Assembly: GCA_025765615.1 (NCBI GenBank)
Contig: JAIVFJ010000029.1
Location: 1-64,000, forward strand
Length of the DNA: 64,000 nucleotides
From: Zopfochytrium polystomum
Lineage: Eukaryota; Chytridiomycota; Chytridiomycetes; Chytridiales; Chytridiaceae
Direction: 5' to 3'
Shown here piece after piece: positions 1-10,542 of this stretch. Below the pieces are notes generated by a model. It was not told the origin of the DNA. It made no database searches and worked only from the letters and a program-made list of their open reading frames with translations. Position numbers and translations under genes: made by a program. Numbering within the stretch: the stretch's first letter is position 1; the number at the start of each line of letters is the position of its first letter.

Positions 1-280
1 GGGGGTGAGGGGAGAAGAAGGAACCTACCTTCATAGCTTCCAGAATGATTGGAGCTTTTGCAGCAGTCCGCACCCGCTGTTTGGTTTCCAGACAAACAGG
101 CAGACAGACAGCTCAGTAGCTCAGTTGTTTGTCTGTCTCTCTCTATCTCCATCATTCACAGAAATTGCAATTGCACATGAGAGAGAGAGAAGAGAGAGGA
201 CTGATGCACGATTCTTGTCTGCCTTGCAGCAGACGCCCCCTTGATTAACTCAAAAACCTCTCCGCCCTCACTATCCATTT
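1..280. other. No gene seen
   Basis: Short CT/GA-rich patches (about 135-200) and no ORF with recognisable similarity. Nothing else can be supported here. Confidence 0.5.
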
Positions 281-282
281 GC

Positions 283-845
283 AGACTGCCCAGAACGCCT
301 CACCACGATCCTCGCAGCCCTAAGCCCTTACTTTGACCGCCTGCCGCCCGTCCTTGGGCGCCGCTGCAGTGACACCAAAATCCTCCTCGCCCACACACTG
401 CAGCTCCTCGCCGACTTTCAGACCATCGGGCGGGCGACGAGCTTGCAGCGACCACGACGCTGACAAACTGCTGTATGCAAACCTGGCGTATGCGTTCAGA
501 TCTGTCAGGCTGGTCGTGGTCGCAGCCTGCCGTGCAAGTGTCAGGAGCTGCCTGGCACTCACCGACGAGCCGTTTCTCGCCGATGGCGTCGCCTTGGGTC
601 TGCTCCCCGGTCTGCCCCACGGGGCACCACAGCAGGCGCGCTTCACAGGCAGGCTCGGCAGGCTGATCCGGGTGGCGATTGCGGAGGTGCACGTGTGGGC
701 GGCGCATGGGGTGTGGGTGGGGATTGTGGACTGGGACGTGCACCGCAGCAGCGGGATTGAGGACGTTGAGTGGCAGTGGGGTGTGTCTGTGGGCGGCGGT
801 GCGGGGAGTGGGTCGGTGGGGTTTGCGCAGGAGAGGAGAAGCTGA
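283..845 (+). pseudogene. Coding-like remnant of unknown function
   Basis: A possible exon opens after a TTTGCAG acceptor at about 276-282 and reads about 60 residues rich in Leu and Arg. The reading then moves to another frame that stays open to 845. Both stretches have the GC bias of the window's real genes, but I recognise no domain. The need to change frame and the lack of a clear start suggest a decayed gene or a poorly resolved exon. Long antisense ORFs also cross this interval, so the assignment is weak. Confidence 0.2.
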
Positions 846-1109
846 ACAGGGTTGCTGGCAGCAGAGGGGAGGGTGTCGCTGGAGTGGACTGCGAGCGGGG
901 TGGGATGAGGGCAGGGCAGGCAGTGACAGCATTGCTGAGCCAGCAGAGCTTGAAGGCAAAGGCCTGGGTCTGCGCTGGGTGCAGCTGCCAGACGCCCAGG
1001 CCGAGACAGATTCAGCAGTTGCGTCAGGGTCGTCATTACCATCTTTAGAGTTGTTGGGGTTGGCGTAGAACAAAAACAGCAACAGCTGCAATTGCGGCGA
1101 GGCGTCTCG

Positions 1110-1661
1110 TTTGGCTTGGTGGCTGCCACCACTGCAGTCATTGGCTTTGAGGAACAGCATGGCGACAGTCAGGCCAATGTGGCAGCAGTACGTCCATGTT
1201 GAAATAGGCGTCGTGGACGATGTGCAGGAAGTGCTGCTGGCGCAGGAACGTGTCCATGAAGGCAGGGAACACATGGGCGCCGCCGCCTCAGGAGGTGGTG
1301 GGGGTGGTCGAGCAGGTCAGCGAGGATGGAGAGGCGTGCCGCGGCGGAGGGGTTGGACACTGCTGGGTTTGGGCCAAGGCTGCAGGCCAGGGGTGGAGCA
1401 GCGACGGTTGACAACGAGGTCCTCACGCTCCATGCAGGCAGAGCACTCGAAGAGGGACGTAGACACCACACCGCTTGAGCCACCGATCAGCAGGCCGATG
1501 AGGGACGACAGGCCAAAGGTGGCGGTAAACACCCCCTCGTACTTGCTGCGGTCTTGGATCAAGACAATGTGGCCGCAGTCGATGATGAGCACCTCCATCA
1601 AAGTGGCAACGTCGCACAGGAGCGAGCCAACCTCGAACATGCCAATTGCAAACACAAACAC
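1110..1661 (-). pseudogene. Major facilitator superfamily transporter relic (DHA2-like)
   Basis: On the minus strand, 1661 to about 1450 encodes a stretch resembling the TM3-TM5 region of MFS drug:H+ antiporters: FEVGSLLC, a spacer, then DRSKYEGVFTATFGLSSLIG. The latter corresponds to the family's REGxYQGxxGxxWGLASxxGP-type segment. Further downstream, in a different frame, a hydrophobic segment ending AMLFLK (about 1150) may be the next helix. The frame changes and the absence of the rest of the 12-14 helix protein indicate a truncated, decayed copy. In the intact family these are plasma-membrane or vacuolar exporters. The family call rests on motif memory, not a search. Confidence 0.45.
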
Positions 1662-1844
1662 CCATTTGCCTATGGGGGTCGAGGGCGCAGGTGCGTGGAG
1701 GGGAGGGTAGTGGGTAGTAGTAACGTGGTTGTGTCAGTATTAATACACAGAGGTGGGAACTGGGCAAACACTTGCTACGATCTTTGTTGGTTGGGCTTCG
1801 CGGCGGGCGGCGACGCAGACAGGACATATTTTTTTTGCCCTCAC

Positions 1845-2010
1845 ATAAAACCATAACAAAATGACAAAATTGACAAAATTGACAAAAAAAATCAATTGCC
1901 ATAATTGCTGGGACTCTGTGGGAACGCTGTGGGGAGGGACGCTCTGTGGGACGCAGTGGCGTGTGTGGACTCTGTGGGAACGCTGATGAGAGGGCGCTCT
2001 GTGGGACGCA
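1845..2010 (+). repeat. Dispersed repeat R2, copy 1
   Basis: An AT-rich block (ATAAAACCATAACAAAA followed by AAATTGAC units) leads into copies of GGGACTCTGTGGGAACGCTG and CTCTGTGGGACGCAG. The same arrangement recurs at 3735-3915 in the same orientation. No coding capacity or terminal structure was recognised. Confidence 0.7.
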
Positions 2011-2169
2011 GTGCGGCTTCGTTTGTACTAATCGGCTTCGTTTGTACTGATCGGCCCCCTGGATGGATATGTCTAGGTGGAACTGACTGGGTTTGCAGCA
2101 AGAGGCACAAGATGGACCTGAACCTGTTGTGACTGTCAGTTATTGTTCTTACGATGCCCATGGGGGAGA

Positions 2170-2550
2170 TGTGACTGTACTCACTCCTTTTTCCCTGGGA
2201 TCTGGGCCCTAGAGCGAGGGAAAGCAAATAATAGGCTAAAACTAACTTTATTGGGCTGTTGTCTTGGGGGTGTTTCAACCCTACTACTTGCCTAGTCAAC
2301 GAAGTATCCCTACTGATCTGTCTAACAGGGGTCTCAAACACAAAGAATGGACATTCAGAGGGACAATCCTCAGAGGGATTAGTGCCAGGGCACCAATTAC
2401 TCGCATGGCAGCAGGATGATGCAAGGGGAAATGGAAGGGCACTCCTGAGGGGGCAACACAACTGCAGAATAAAGTGAGAGAAGGGGGAAACGGGGGTTTT
2501 TATCTCAGGAACCAAATCTCAAATACAACAGGAGTGGTTAATAGCGACAG
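2170..2550 (+). repeat. Dispersed repeat R1, copy 1 (uninterrupted)
   Basis: About 380 bp that matches, with scattered substitutions, 11823-12122 plus 17428-17520, where the gypsy element interrupts the second copy. Landmarks include GGGATCTGGGCCCTAGAG, AATAGGCTAAAACTAAC and GTTTCAACCCTACTACTTGC. It serves as the empty-site reference for the gypsy insertion. I cannot define its exact ends or class; no TG...CA ends or coding region were found. Confidence 0.8.
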
Positions 2551-2559
2551 GACGGGGAA

Positions 2560-3734
2560 AAAAAACCTTGTCAACTGACACTCAAGACCTTTTGCTGCTG
2601 CCCTTTGGGTTCTTGGGTGGCTGCCGCAGCAGCCGCCCCGCCTGCCGCGATCGCAGACCTCCAGAGGCAGCCCCACGGCGCGACCCAATCTCGTCCCGGC
2701 ACAGTTTTCGTGCGCTTCATATCGCAATCTCAACATCAACATCACAATTTCGCTGTGATTGCAGCCAAAGGCTGCGATTGCGATCTCTGCACCAGTCTTG
2801 CTATTTGAAATAGCAATCTTCAGACACAATCTCAAGAATCTCAACCACAACCCCACTGATCTTGCAGCCAAAGGCCGCGATCTCAACACCACCATCACTG
2901 CAGAGCCTCCAGCCGCGATTTTCAACTGCGATATTCGACCTTGATTTGCATCAAAGTGACTGGTTTCTTTTGACAGGAAAAAGCCTTCTGCTGGTTACAG
3001 ACCGCTCTGCCAACTTCCCTGCCAGATTGCGATCCCCAGACCTCATCCTGGCCAGCTTCATTCACATCTTCTTTGAGGCACTGCAAGTCTCCTTAGAGTT
3101 CTTGTCCTCAACTTTGGCACTGTAAGGGGCCCAAAAGACCAGCGACCATAAGCCCAAAGCCACTGCTGAAATGTTCAAGTCCTGTTGCTCTGCAGTGGGA
3201 ATCAGCTGAGGGTGCAGCCTCTCCAGCCTGTCCTTAACCCCTGAACACTCCAAACATGCCTCCTAGTGCTTTTCCTTCCTGTTAAATGCTGCACCAGATT
3301 GAATGACTTAGCATGGGCCCATGTGTGAAGGCAGCTCCAAAGCCTGCGCCACCCTTGTGGGGGAGGCTTTCTGCTGGCACCTCTCCAAGGCACGCTTGTG
3401 CATTCCCGGCATGTCTGAAGCTCAATGTTCTCTGTTCTCACCACTGGCAACTCAATGTCATAGGCCTTGGTCGTGGGGAGCACAAGTGGCAACTCCACAA
3501 AGGAGGGCCTTCTCACTGAATCCAAAAAGTCCTGAATACCAACTGCGGACGGGTCGTCCATCATGATCGAGTACTGCAACTGCGGTGCCCGTCGCATCCC
3601 GCCTCCACCGCCACCGCCACGGGCGGCAGTAACCCTTTGCCGCCGCCTCGGCCTGCTACGTTGGCCGCGGTGCCGCCCCCAGCCCCCTGCGGTCTTGCCC
3701 CTCGTGCAACCCGTTTTTCCGGCGCCCGCGCCTG
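2560..3734. other. No gene seen; imperfect GCGATCTC/CAGCCAAAG repeats
   Basis: At about 2640-2940 there are imperfect repeats of CTGCGATTGCGATCTC-like and GCAGCCAAAGG-like words. The minus-strand ORF that crosses 3202-4041 runs through dispersed repeats and shows no domain, so I do not call it. A Pro/Arg-rich low-complexity patch lies near 3600-3735. Confidence 0.4.
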
Positions 3735-3915
3735 CAACTATAACAAAACGAAAAAATTGACAAAAAAAAATTACGCTGTGGGGACTCTGTGGGGACGCTG
3801 TGGTGCTATAAAACCATAACAAAACAAAAAAATTGACAAAAAAAATCAATTGCGCTTGTTGGGACTCTGTGGGAACGCTGATGAGAGGGACTCTGTGGGA
3901 CGCAGTGCGGATATG
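3735..3915 (+). repeat. Dispersed repeat R2, copy 2
   Basis: This is a partial tandem duplication of the R2 unit seen at 1845-2010. The AT-rich lead and the GGGACTCTGTGGGGACGCTG word occur twice within the interval, about 70 bp apart. Confidence 0.7.
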
Positions 3916-4088
3916 TCCAGGATTCACAATTATTTTCCAAATTTGGCCTCCGGCTGACGGGTTTGGAGCAAAATGTGTCTTCCCTGAATTAGTCAAAGTG
4001 GGCATTGCGGACTCCCTTGACACCAGAGCGGGCTGAGCCATTCATTCAGTCGACAGTCAGAACCGCAGTGCGGAAGCGCACACACGCA

Positions 4089-4207
<119 letters not shown>

Positions 4208-4469
4208 AGTGCTTGGCACGCAAACGGCACTTGCCTGCCGCAGTCCCTCACTGCGCCCCACTCTTCACTTGAGGAATGACATGGTTCATAGCCGACTATT
4301 GCTGGCCACACCGATTGACGATGATCCGGTCTGCTTCCGAGCCGCCGGGTCCCGCCGCTATCCGGCCCGCCTACTCAGTGCCGTCCACCCACCCACTCTC
4401 GCTTTTGCTTTCTGTGGGCTGAGCCCGCTCCAACAAGAATAAATTCACATTCGATCTTGCTTCAACTCA

Positions 4470-7400
4470 ATGATGCTACGCTCTGCACATGCCGCGCCGT
4501 GGCGACGCCCTCAAGCCGGCCGTCTCCGCCGCCCTGCTGCCGCCGCCGGCTGCATCCACCGCCACCCACTGGTCGCAGCCGTCGTCCTCCTGCTAGCTCT
4601 CCTCCTTGTCACTTCGCCGGGCCGCATCATCGCCGTGCCCGCCGGCGGCCTCAATCCTGGCGACAAGGTCACAATCGAGGGAACCAAATACAAGGTAAGT
4701 ACCCAATGTTGTGGGGAAGCGTCGTGCTCTCGTTACCGCACGGCACACACACGCTCATCAACCACCCCACCAATAACCACTTCATTTCTCCGACCCTCCA
4801 CCTGCATCCGCTCGGTTGTCCCAACCCATACAGGTCAAGTCGGAACTGGGTGCGGGCAAGAACGGAAAGACCTTCAAGGCAACCAGCGGATTCCTTGGTG
4901 GAACCAAATCGGTCATCAAGGAGCAGAAACATGTCCCGTTCAATGCAAATGAGCTGGATGCCACTAAGAAGGGTGAGGCTGCCTGGGTGTGAGGTGGTGG
5001 TGGTCGTTCCAACACACATACACTAAAAACCCTTTCCACCAGCCGGCCAGCTTCGCGGTGTCAGCGAAGACAACAGGGTGATGGCACAGAAGCCCGTTGG
5101 CACGCACGCAGTTCGCGACTACCTCCGGGAAAACAAGGACAACAAAAAGTTCCTGAAAGCCGGCGAGGACCCGGCCGCCAACCCGAAAAAGGTCAAGATG
5201 AGCGACCACATCGCCCAGTCCGTCAAGAATCAGCAGACCAAAGTCGGCTACGCCCACAATGACCTCACCTTTGGCAACAACATGCGGGTCAACGCCAAAA
5301 AGAAGGACGCCCGAGGCGCGCCCAAGGTCGAGCTCATCGACTGGGGCGCCGCGTCAAAGCTCAAAGACGGGAAACTGTCGGACTCTGACCACAACTTTAT
5401 CGACAGGACTGCAAAGTCGCTGTGCAACGAGGTCGGCCTCGCGTTCAGGTCCACGGCGGGTTCGCGGCTGTTCCGCCGCGCCGGATGCTCGCGCGGCGGT
5501 GGGAAGACGCAGGCGGGCGGAAAGACTAAGGATGCGACGGCGGCCGGCGGTGGGAAGGGGGCTACTGCGACGGGTACCGGGAGGGGCACTACTGCTGCTG
5601 GTGGCGGCGCCGGCGGTGGGACTGCCGCCAAGGCGGGCGGGAAGACTCCTGGTGCGGCCGGCGGTGGGGCTGCCGCCAAGGCTGGGACAGGAGCCGGAGG
5701 CGGCAAGGCGGCCGCCAGCGGCAAGACACCTGCTGCGGCGACGGCACGCGGCGGCGCCGGATCCGGAGCTGGAGGCGGTGGCGGCAAGGGAGCAGGTGGT
5801 GGCAAGACAGCAACAAACGGTGCAGTCGGCGGCGGCGGGTCTGCCGCCAAGGCCGGAGCCGGAACCGGAGCCGGCAAGGCAGCCACAGGCGGCAAGACAC
5901 CTGTTTCGGCGACGGCACGCGGCGCCGGAGCGGGAGCTGGTGCCGGTGGCGGGAAGGGAGCAGGCGGTGACAAGACAGCTGCAAACGGTGGGGTCGGCGG
6001 CGGCGGAGGAAATGCCCGAGCAGCTCGCGGCGGTGGCGGCGCCGGGACTGGGAACGGAGCTGGAGCCGGCAAGGCGGCCGCCGGCGGCAAGACACCTGCT
6101 GCGGCGACGGCACGTGGTGGCGGCGGAGCTGGAGCCGGTGGCGGCAAGGGACCAGGCGGTGGCAAGACAGCTGCAAACGGTGGAGTCGGCGGCGGCGGAG
6201 GAAAAACCCAAGCAGCGCGCGGCGGTGGTGGCGCCGGGACTGGAACCGGAGCCCGCGGCGGCAAGGCTGCTGCAGCCGGGACGGCTCGCGGAGCTGCTAC
6301 CAAGGGCGCGGGTGGCGGCAAGACACAAGCGACAACGGCCGGACGAGGCGGCGGCGGCGGTAGTGGTGCGGCAGGTGGCGGCAAAGGAGCTGGCGGCGGC
6401 GGGACCGCGCGCGGCGGCAGTGCAGCAGGCGGTGCAGCCGCCAAGGCCAGCGGCGGCAGCGCAGGCAAGACAGCGGGCGGGAAGGGCGGCGCGGGTGCCG
6501 GCGGAAAAACACCAGCTACGACTGCGGGACGCGGTGGCGCCGGCGGTGCGGCTACGGCCAAGACTGGCGGAGGCGGCGGCGGGAAGACACGAACTGCTGG
6601 CAAAGGCGCCGGTGGAGCTGGTGGTGCCGCAACGGCTGGGGCAGGAGCAGGAGGAGGAAAGACCCAGACTGCGCGAGGCGGGGGCGGCGGCGGTGGCGGC
6701 GGTGCAGGCGGTGGCAAGGCGGGAGGCGGCGGTGGCAAGACTCCCACAGCTGCGGCGGGTCGCGGCGGAGGCGGGGCGGCCGGCGCCGGCAAAGGTGCTG
6801 GTGGCGACGGGGCTGCCGGCAAGGCTGCAGGAGGAGGCAGAAAGACGCAAACAGTTCGTGGCGGGGGCGGCGGTGTCGGTGGTGGTAAGGTCGGTGGCGG
6901 GGTGGGTAAGACGACTGCAGCGACTGGTGGACGTGGCGGCGGCGCAACTGGAGGTGGCAAAGGCGGCGGTACAGCTGGGGGCAAGGCTACGGGAGGCGGC
7001 GGAAAGACCCAAACAGCGCGGGGCGGCGGCGGTGGAGGCGGCAAGGCACCGGCTGCAGCGACAGCACGTGGTGGCGGCGGGGCAGCTGCCGGCAAGGCTG
7101 CGGGAGGCGGTGGAGGCGGAAAGGCAGGCGGCGGTGCCGGTGCTGGCAAGGCTGCTCGTGGCGGTGTGCCCGCGCGTGGCGGCGGTGGTGCTGCAGCCAA
7201 GGCTGGAGGCGGTGGTGGAGCTGCAAAGGGAGGTGCCGGCAGCAAGACTCCAGCCGCGGCGAACAAAGCTGGTGGAGGTGGAGCTGGCGGCAAGGCTGCA
7301 GGAGGAGACGGAAAGACACAAAGGGCGCGCGGCGGCGGAGGCGGTGGTGGAGCCGGAGGCGGTAAGGGCGGAGACGGAAGCAAGGCAGCTGGTGCGGGTG

Positions 7401-8348
7401 GAACTGGCGCAAAGGCCGGCGGTGCCACTAAGACTCAAACGGCGCGTGGCGGCGGTGGTGCCGGAGGCGTTAAGGGCGGAGGCGGAGGCAAGGCACCTGG
7501 TGCGACTGCCGCTAAGGCCGGCGGCGACGGCGGCGCTGGAAAGACTCCAACCGCGCGAGGTGGCGGTGCCGCCGGTGGTGGTGGTGGTGGTAAGGGAGGA
7601 GGAGGTGGCAAGGCAGCAGGTGTAACTGTCGCTAAGTCCGGCGGCAGCGGCGCCTTAAAGACTCAAACGGCACGTGGCGGCAGTGCTGGTGGAGCCGGAG
7701 TCGGTAAGGGCGGAGGCGGAGGAAAGGCAGCCGGTGCGGGTGGCGCTGGGACTGCCTCCAAGGCCGGCGGAGGTAAGGGAGGTGGTGGTGGAACTGCCGC
7801 CAAGGCCGGTGGAGGTGGAGGGAAGGTGCAAACGACGCGCGGCGGCGGTGGTGGTGGCGGTGGAGGTGGTGCCAAGGGAGGCGGCGGAAGCAAGGCTCCA
7901 GCTGCGGCGACGGGCGGCAAGGGTGCAGGCGGCGGCGGCGGTGCCGGTCGGGGTAACACTGGTGGAACGACGGCGGCCAAGGCGCCTACTGCACGCACGA
8001 GCGGTGGAGGCGGAGGAGGGGGGGTGAAGGTCCCTGCGAAAAGCGGGTGGCGGCGGCGGTGGTGCAGCGAAGGCGCCGAAGCAGACGACGACGGGGCGGA
8101 CGAGTGGTGGTGGTATTGGTGCGGGAGGTGGTGCGGCGAAGGCTTCAGCGCCGAAGCAGGCAACTACGCAGAAGCAGACGGCGGCGCCGAAGCAACAACA
8201 GGTGGCCGCCACTACGCAGAAGCAAGCAACTACGCAGAAACAAGCAACTACGCAGAAGCAGACAGCAACACCGAAGCAGCAGCAGACAGCAGCGAAGCCA
8301 GCAGCAGCAGCCAAGCCGGCCGGAGGAGGAGGAGGCAAGAAGAAGTGA
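4470..8348 (+). CDS. Membrane-anchored/secreted kinase-like protein with very long RGG/GAK-rich tail
   Basis: Exons are 4470-4694, 4834-4972 and 5043-8348,joined by GTAAGT...CAG and GTGAGG...CAG introns with consistent phase. The N-terminus has an Arg-rich stretch and then a strongly hydrophobic segment (residues about 35-52), a signal peptide or anchor. A kinase-like core follows: Gly loop ELGAGKNGKTFKA, a VAIK-like Lys (SVIKEQ), a catalytic-loop-like HNDLTFGNN (HxD plus Asn) and IDWGAAS in place of DFG. No clear activation-segment APE or C-lobe is seen. From about 5490 the protein becomes about 850 residues of Gly, Ala, Lys and Thr with dozens of ARGGGG units, then an ATTQKQ-repeat end. The frame breaks at an AAAA run (8039-8042): the natural continuation lies in the next frame and stops at 8346-8348, while the uncorrected frame runs to 8566. 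Catalysis is unproven. Confidence 0.65.
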
Positions 8349-8620
8349 GGAGTGGGATGAGGATTGGTACTTATTCTTTGGTAGTGGGTTTGGGGGCGGG
8401 TTGCTACGTTCTCCATTCTGTTACTTCCCAAGACTTGGATGGGATTGTTTCTTTCTTTCTGTGTTCCGTACATGTACTTTTGTGTTCACGTCTCTACTGC
8501 CAATACCATACTGTTTCTTCGACTTTCGACTGCCGCCACGGTGGGTGCCCACAGGCACGTGCTTAGCGTCAAGGTGGGAGCCTGCATAGCAACTATAGAA
8601 ATGTGTAAACATACTAGAGA
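8349..8620. other. Probable 3' flank of the kinase-like gene
   Basis: T-rich, non-coding-looking sequence. The out-of-frame extension of the upstream gene runs through it and shows no domain. Confidence 0.4.
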
Positions 8621-8670
8621 TAAGCAATGCACAAACAAAGGCCGCGGCGCCCGCCCTCCATGGGCGACGG

Positions 8671-8796
8671 AGCAAAAAGAGAGATCGACTGGCTCGCGGT
8701 CTCGTGCCTGCACTGCGGCTTCTGCCGCGCCGGCACCGAGCCCAACTGCACAAAGGCGAAGACCAACCACGCCGGCTCGTTCCAGGAGTACGCCGT
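8671..8796 (+). pseudogene. Zinc alcohol dehydrogenase fragment
   Basis: About 40 residues match the structural-zinc lobe of medium-chain alcohol dehydrogenases: WLAVSCLHCGFCRAG, then EPNC, then GSFQEYAV. Cys residues fall in the family's CxxCxxC...C spacing. No upstream catalytic-zinc motif and no downstream Rossmann fold is found nearby, so this is an isolated exon or a truncated relic. In the intact family this lobe binds a structural zinc and does not contact NAD. Confidence 0.55.
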
Positions 8797-8882
8797 GTCA
8801 TTTGCACTCACGTTACGCCCATCCCCGCCTCTCTTTCGCTGGACGGTCACTTTGCGATGCTATTGGCTGACATGCCACAGGC

Positions 8883-9103
8883 ATGTTGGCCTTATTGATA
8901 ATGCGTGTGGAAGGCGACCGCAACGCAGATCTCACGCCCGGGCAGATGTTCGCGATTGTTGAATCAAATGGAGGGTAAGTTTGTGTGAGTGTTTTTGGGA
9001 TGGTGAGGGTGACAGACTTTGAACAGTAGTTGGGTGCCCCCCCCCCGGCACTCACAACAGATTCTACCTATCTGACAACAACACGCACACGAAAATAGTA
9101 TAG
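8883..9103 (+). CDS. Small two-exon ORF, unknown function
   Basis: Exon 8883-8974 and exon 9061-9103 join across a GTAAGT...ACAACAG intron into one open frame that ends at TAG 9101-9103. An alternative is that 8883 follows a CCACAG acceptor at 8875-8880 and is an internal exon. The product is short (about 44 residues, containing LTPGQMFAIVESNGG) and matches nothing I know. It follows directly on the ADH fragment but does not continue that family. Confidence 0.3.
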
Positions 9104-9272
9104 CACCGAACCATCTTATTTCATTCGACCGCGTGCATATTAACAACCGCGTTTTCACAAATTTTTTATTGGAAGGCTAAAGAAATAAGCATTGACGAGA
9201 AGAGTACAGAATGATTTGGATTGGTGAGCGGAAATGGTGAGCGGGAGAGAGCTAAACCAAAAGGAAAACGAT

Positions 9273-10426
9273 TCAATGCAGCACCAGCTTTAAACACGAG
9301 AGGGGAGAGAGATGGTGGAAAGCATTAGCGTTTTCCCTTTTTGCAGTCAAATGCGAAAAGTAATTGTCAGTCCGAAGTATCGCGAGGGGAATTGCGAGAC
9401 TCACTCGTCCGCCTTTTCCTCCAGCAGCGCCCTTTCCTCCTGAAGAGCCTGCTGCTGAGAGGCCGCGGACTAGGTTCAGGAAAAAAATAAGCATTTGCGT
9501 TGGAAAGGCGTTTTCCCGTTGCAAACAACTTACGAAGTCTGTTGTCGCCTTTTGGAGATATGTCTTATTCGTTTTGGTCAGAAGTATGCCCAACGAAAGT
9601 CGAACGACGCAACTTACTAGACAGGCTCAGGCTGCCAGCGACGGCTGAGGGACAGTTACAGATTACGGATCAGATTGGCATTAGGGTAATGACAGAGATT
9701 TCGCAAGGAATTCGAAAGAAAAGGGAGATTGCGGTTGGATGATTCGTTTCGAAGCCTCTGTGCGATGTTTCCGCGCTCTGGAAGGACGACAACTTACCAG
9801 TCTTGGGGCGGCCAGTGGCTGAGGGACAGATGTTGCATCAGATTTGCAAAAAAGTAACGGGTGGGCACGAGGAATCGGCCAGGGCAGACCATCGGCGAAG
9901 AATTCAAAACAAAAACTTACTTGGACCGATTCCCCTGGTACTGCCTGCGGAAATCACTGTTATAGTTTGGTAGGACAAGAGGTGGCTGGTCAGCATGCGC
10001 TCGTTGCATATGTAACGAAACTTGCCGTTGTTTCGAGAGGGGCCCCGGACTACCAAGGGGGACGATCAGGGACGGAATTGATCAGCATTATGAAGAGTTC
10101 TCTGCTTCAACTTTCCAAATGTAAGTGAACTCACGAAGTCTGTTATCGCCTTTTGGAAACAGATCTTATCACTTTTGGTCAGAAAACGTCCAGCGTCGGC
10201 GAAAGACGACAACTTACGAGCCGCACTGCCGACTAAAAGACAAGGACAGGGGGGGATTAGATTTGCAAGTAGGGAGTGGGATCGGCAAGGGCAGAACGCC
10301 CGCCAGAAGTTTGAATGAAAGATGGGACTGGCGAGGATTTTAGGCGGACGTACGTTGTGGAAGGGGGGCGGCTGACGCCAGAGCGGACAGGAGAAGAAGG
10401 ACAAGCGCACAGTAGCGGGCGATCAT
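9273..10426 (-). CDS. Secreted peptide gene built from in-frame micro-exons
   Basis: Exon 1 (10426-10354) encodes a textbook signal peptide: MIARYCALVLLLLSALASAA. Six micro-exons follow: 10232-10218 (15 nt), 10149-10135 (15), 9944-9921 (24), 9818-9798 (21), 9644-9618 (27) and 9548-9534 (15). Then come 9469-9405 (65 nt) and 9287-9273 (15 nt, stop). Every micro-exon is a multiple of three, sits in phase 1, ends at GTAAG or GTGAG and follows an AG. The joined frame stays open for 89 codons; reading through from 9469 to 9273 also stays open (128 codons). Two micro-exons encode the same DNRL core and have similar flanking introns, so they look duplicated. The C-terminal exon is Gly/Lys-rich. I recognise no family; function is unknown. 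Confidence 0.65.
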
Positions 10427-10532
10427 TTGTTCCTTTTTACTCTGCTGGTCGTCGAGGCACGCGTGAGTTGCGTGAGTTGCGTGCGTGGGTGTGTGATGCG
10501 GTTGGTTTGCTTGAAGGTTGGAAGGGGTTAGT

Positions 10533-10542
10533 CTTCTTATAG
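10533..10542 (-). promoter_or_regulatory. Candidate TATA box of the micro-exon gene
   Basis: The minus strand reads CTATAAGAAG about 107 bp upstream of the ATG at 10426. Spacing suits a short 5' UTR. The candidate is based on sequence only. Confidence 0.35.

Noticed and set aside
3202..4041. 279-codon minus ORF
   Set aside because: It runs through dispersed repeat R2 and low-complexity sequence with no recognisable domain.
5248..7438. Antisense ORFs of 694 and 726 codons opposite the kinase-like tail
   Set aside because: They mirror the GGN/GCN repeats of the real gene and read as Pro/Ala- or Ser/Arg-only sequence.
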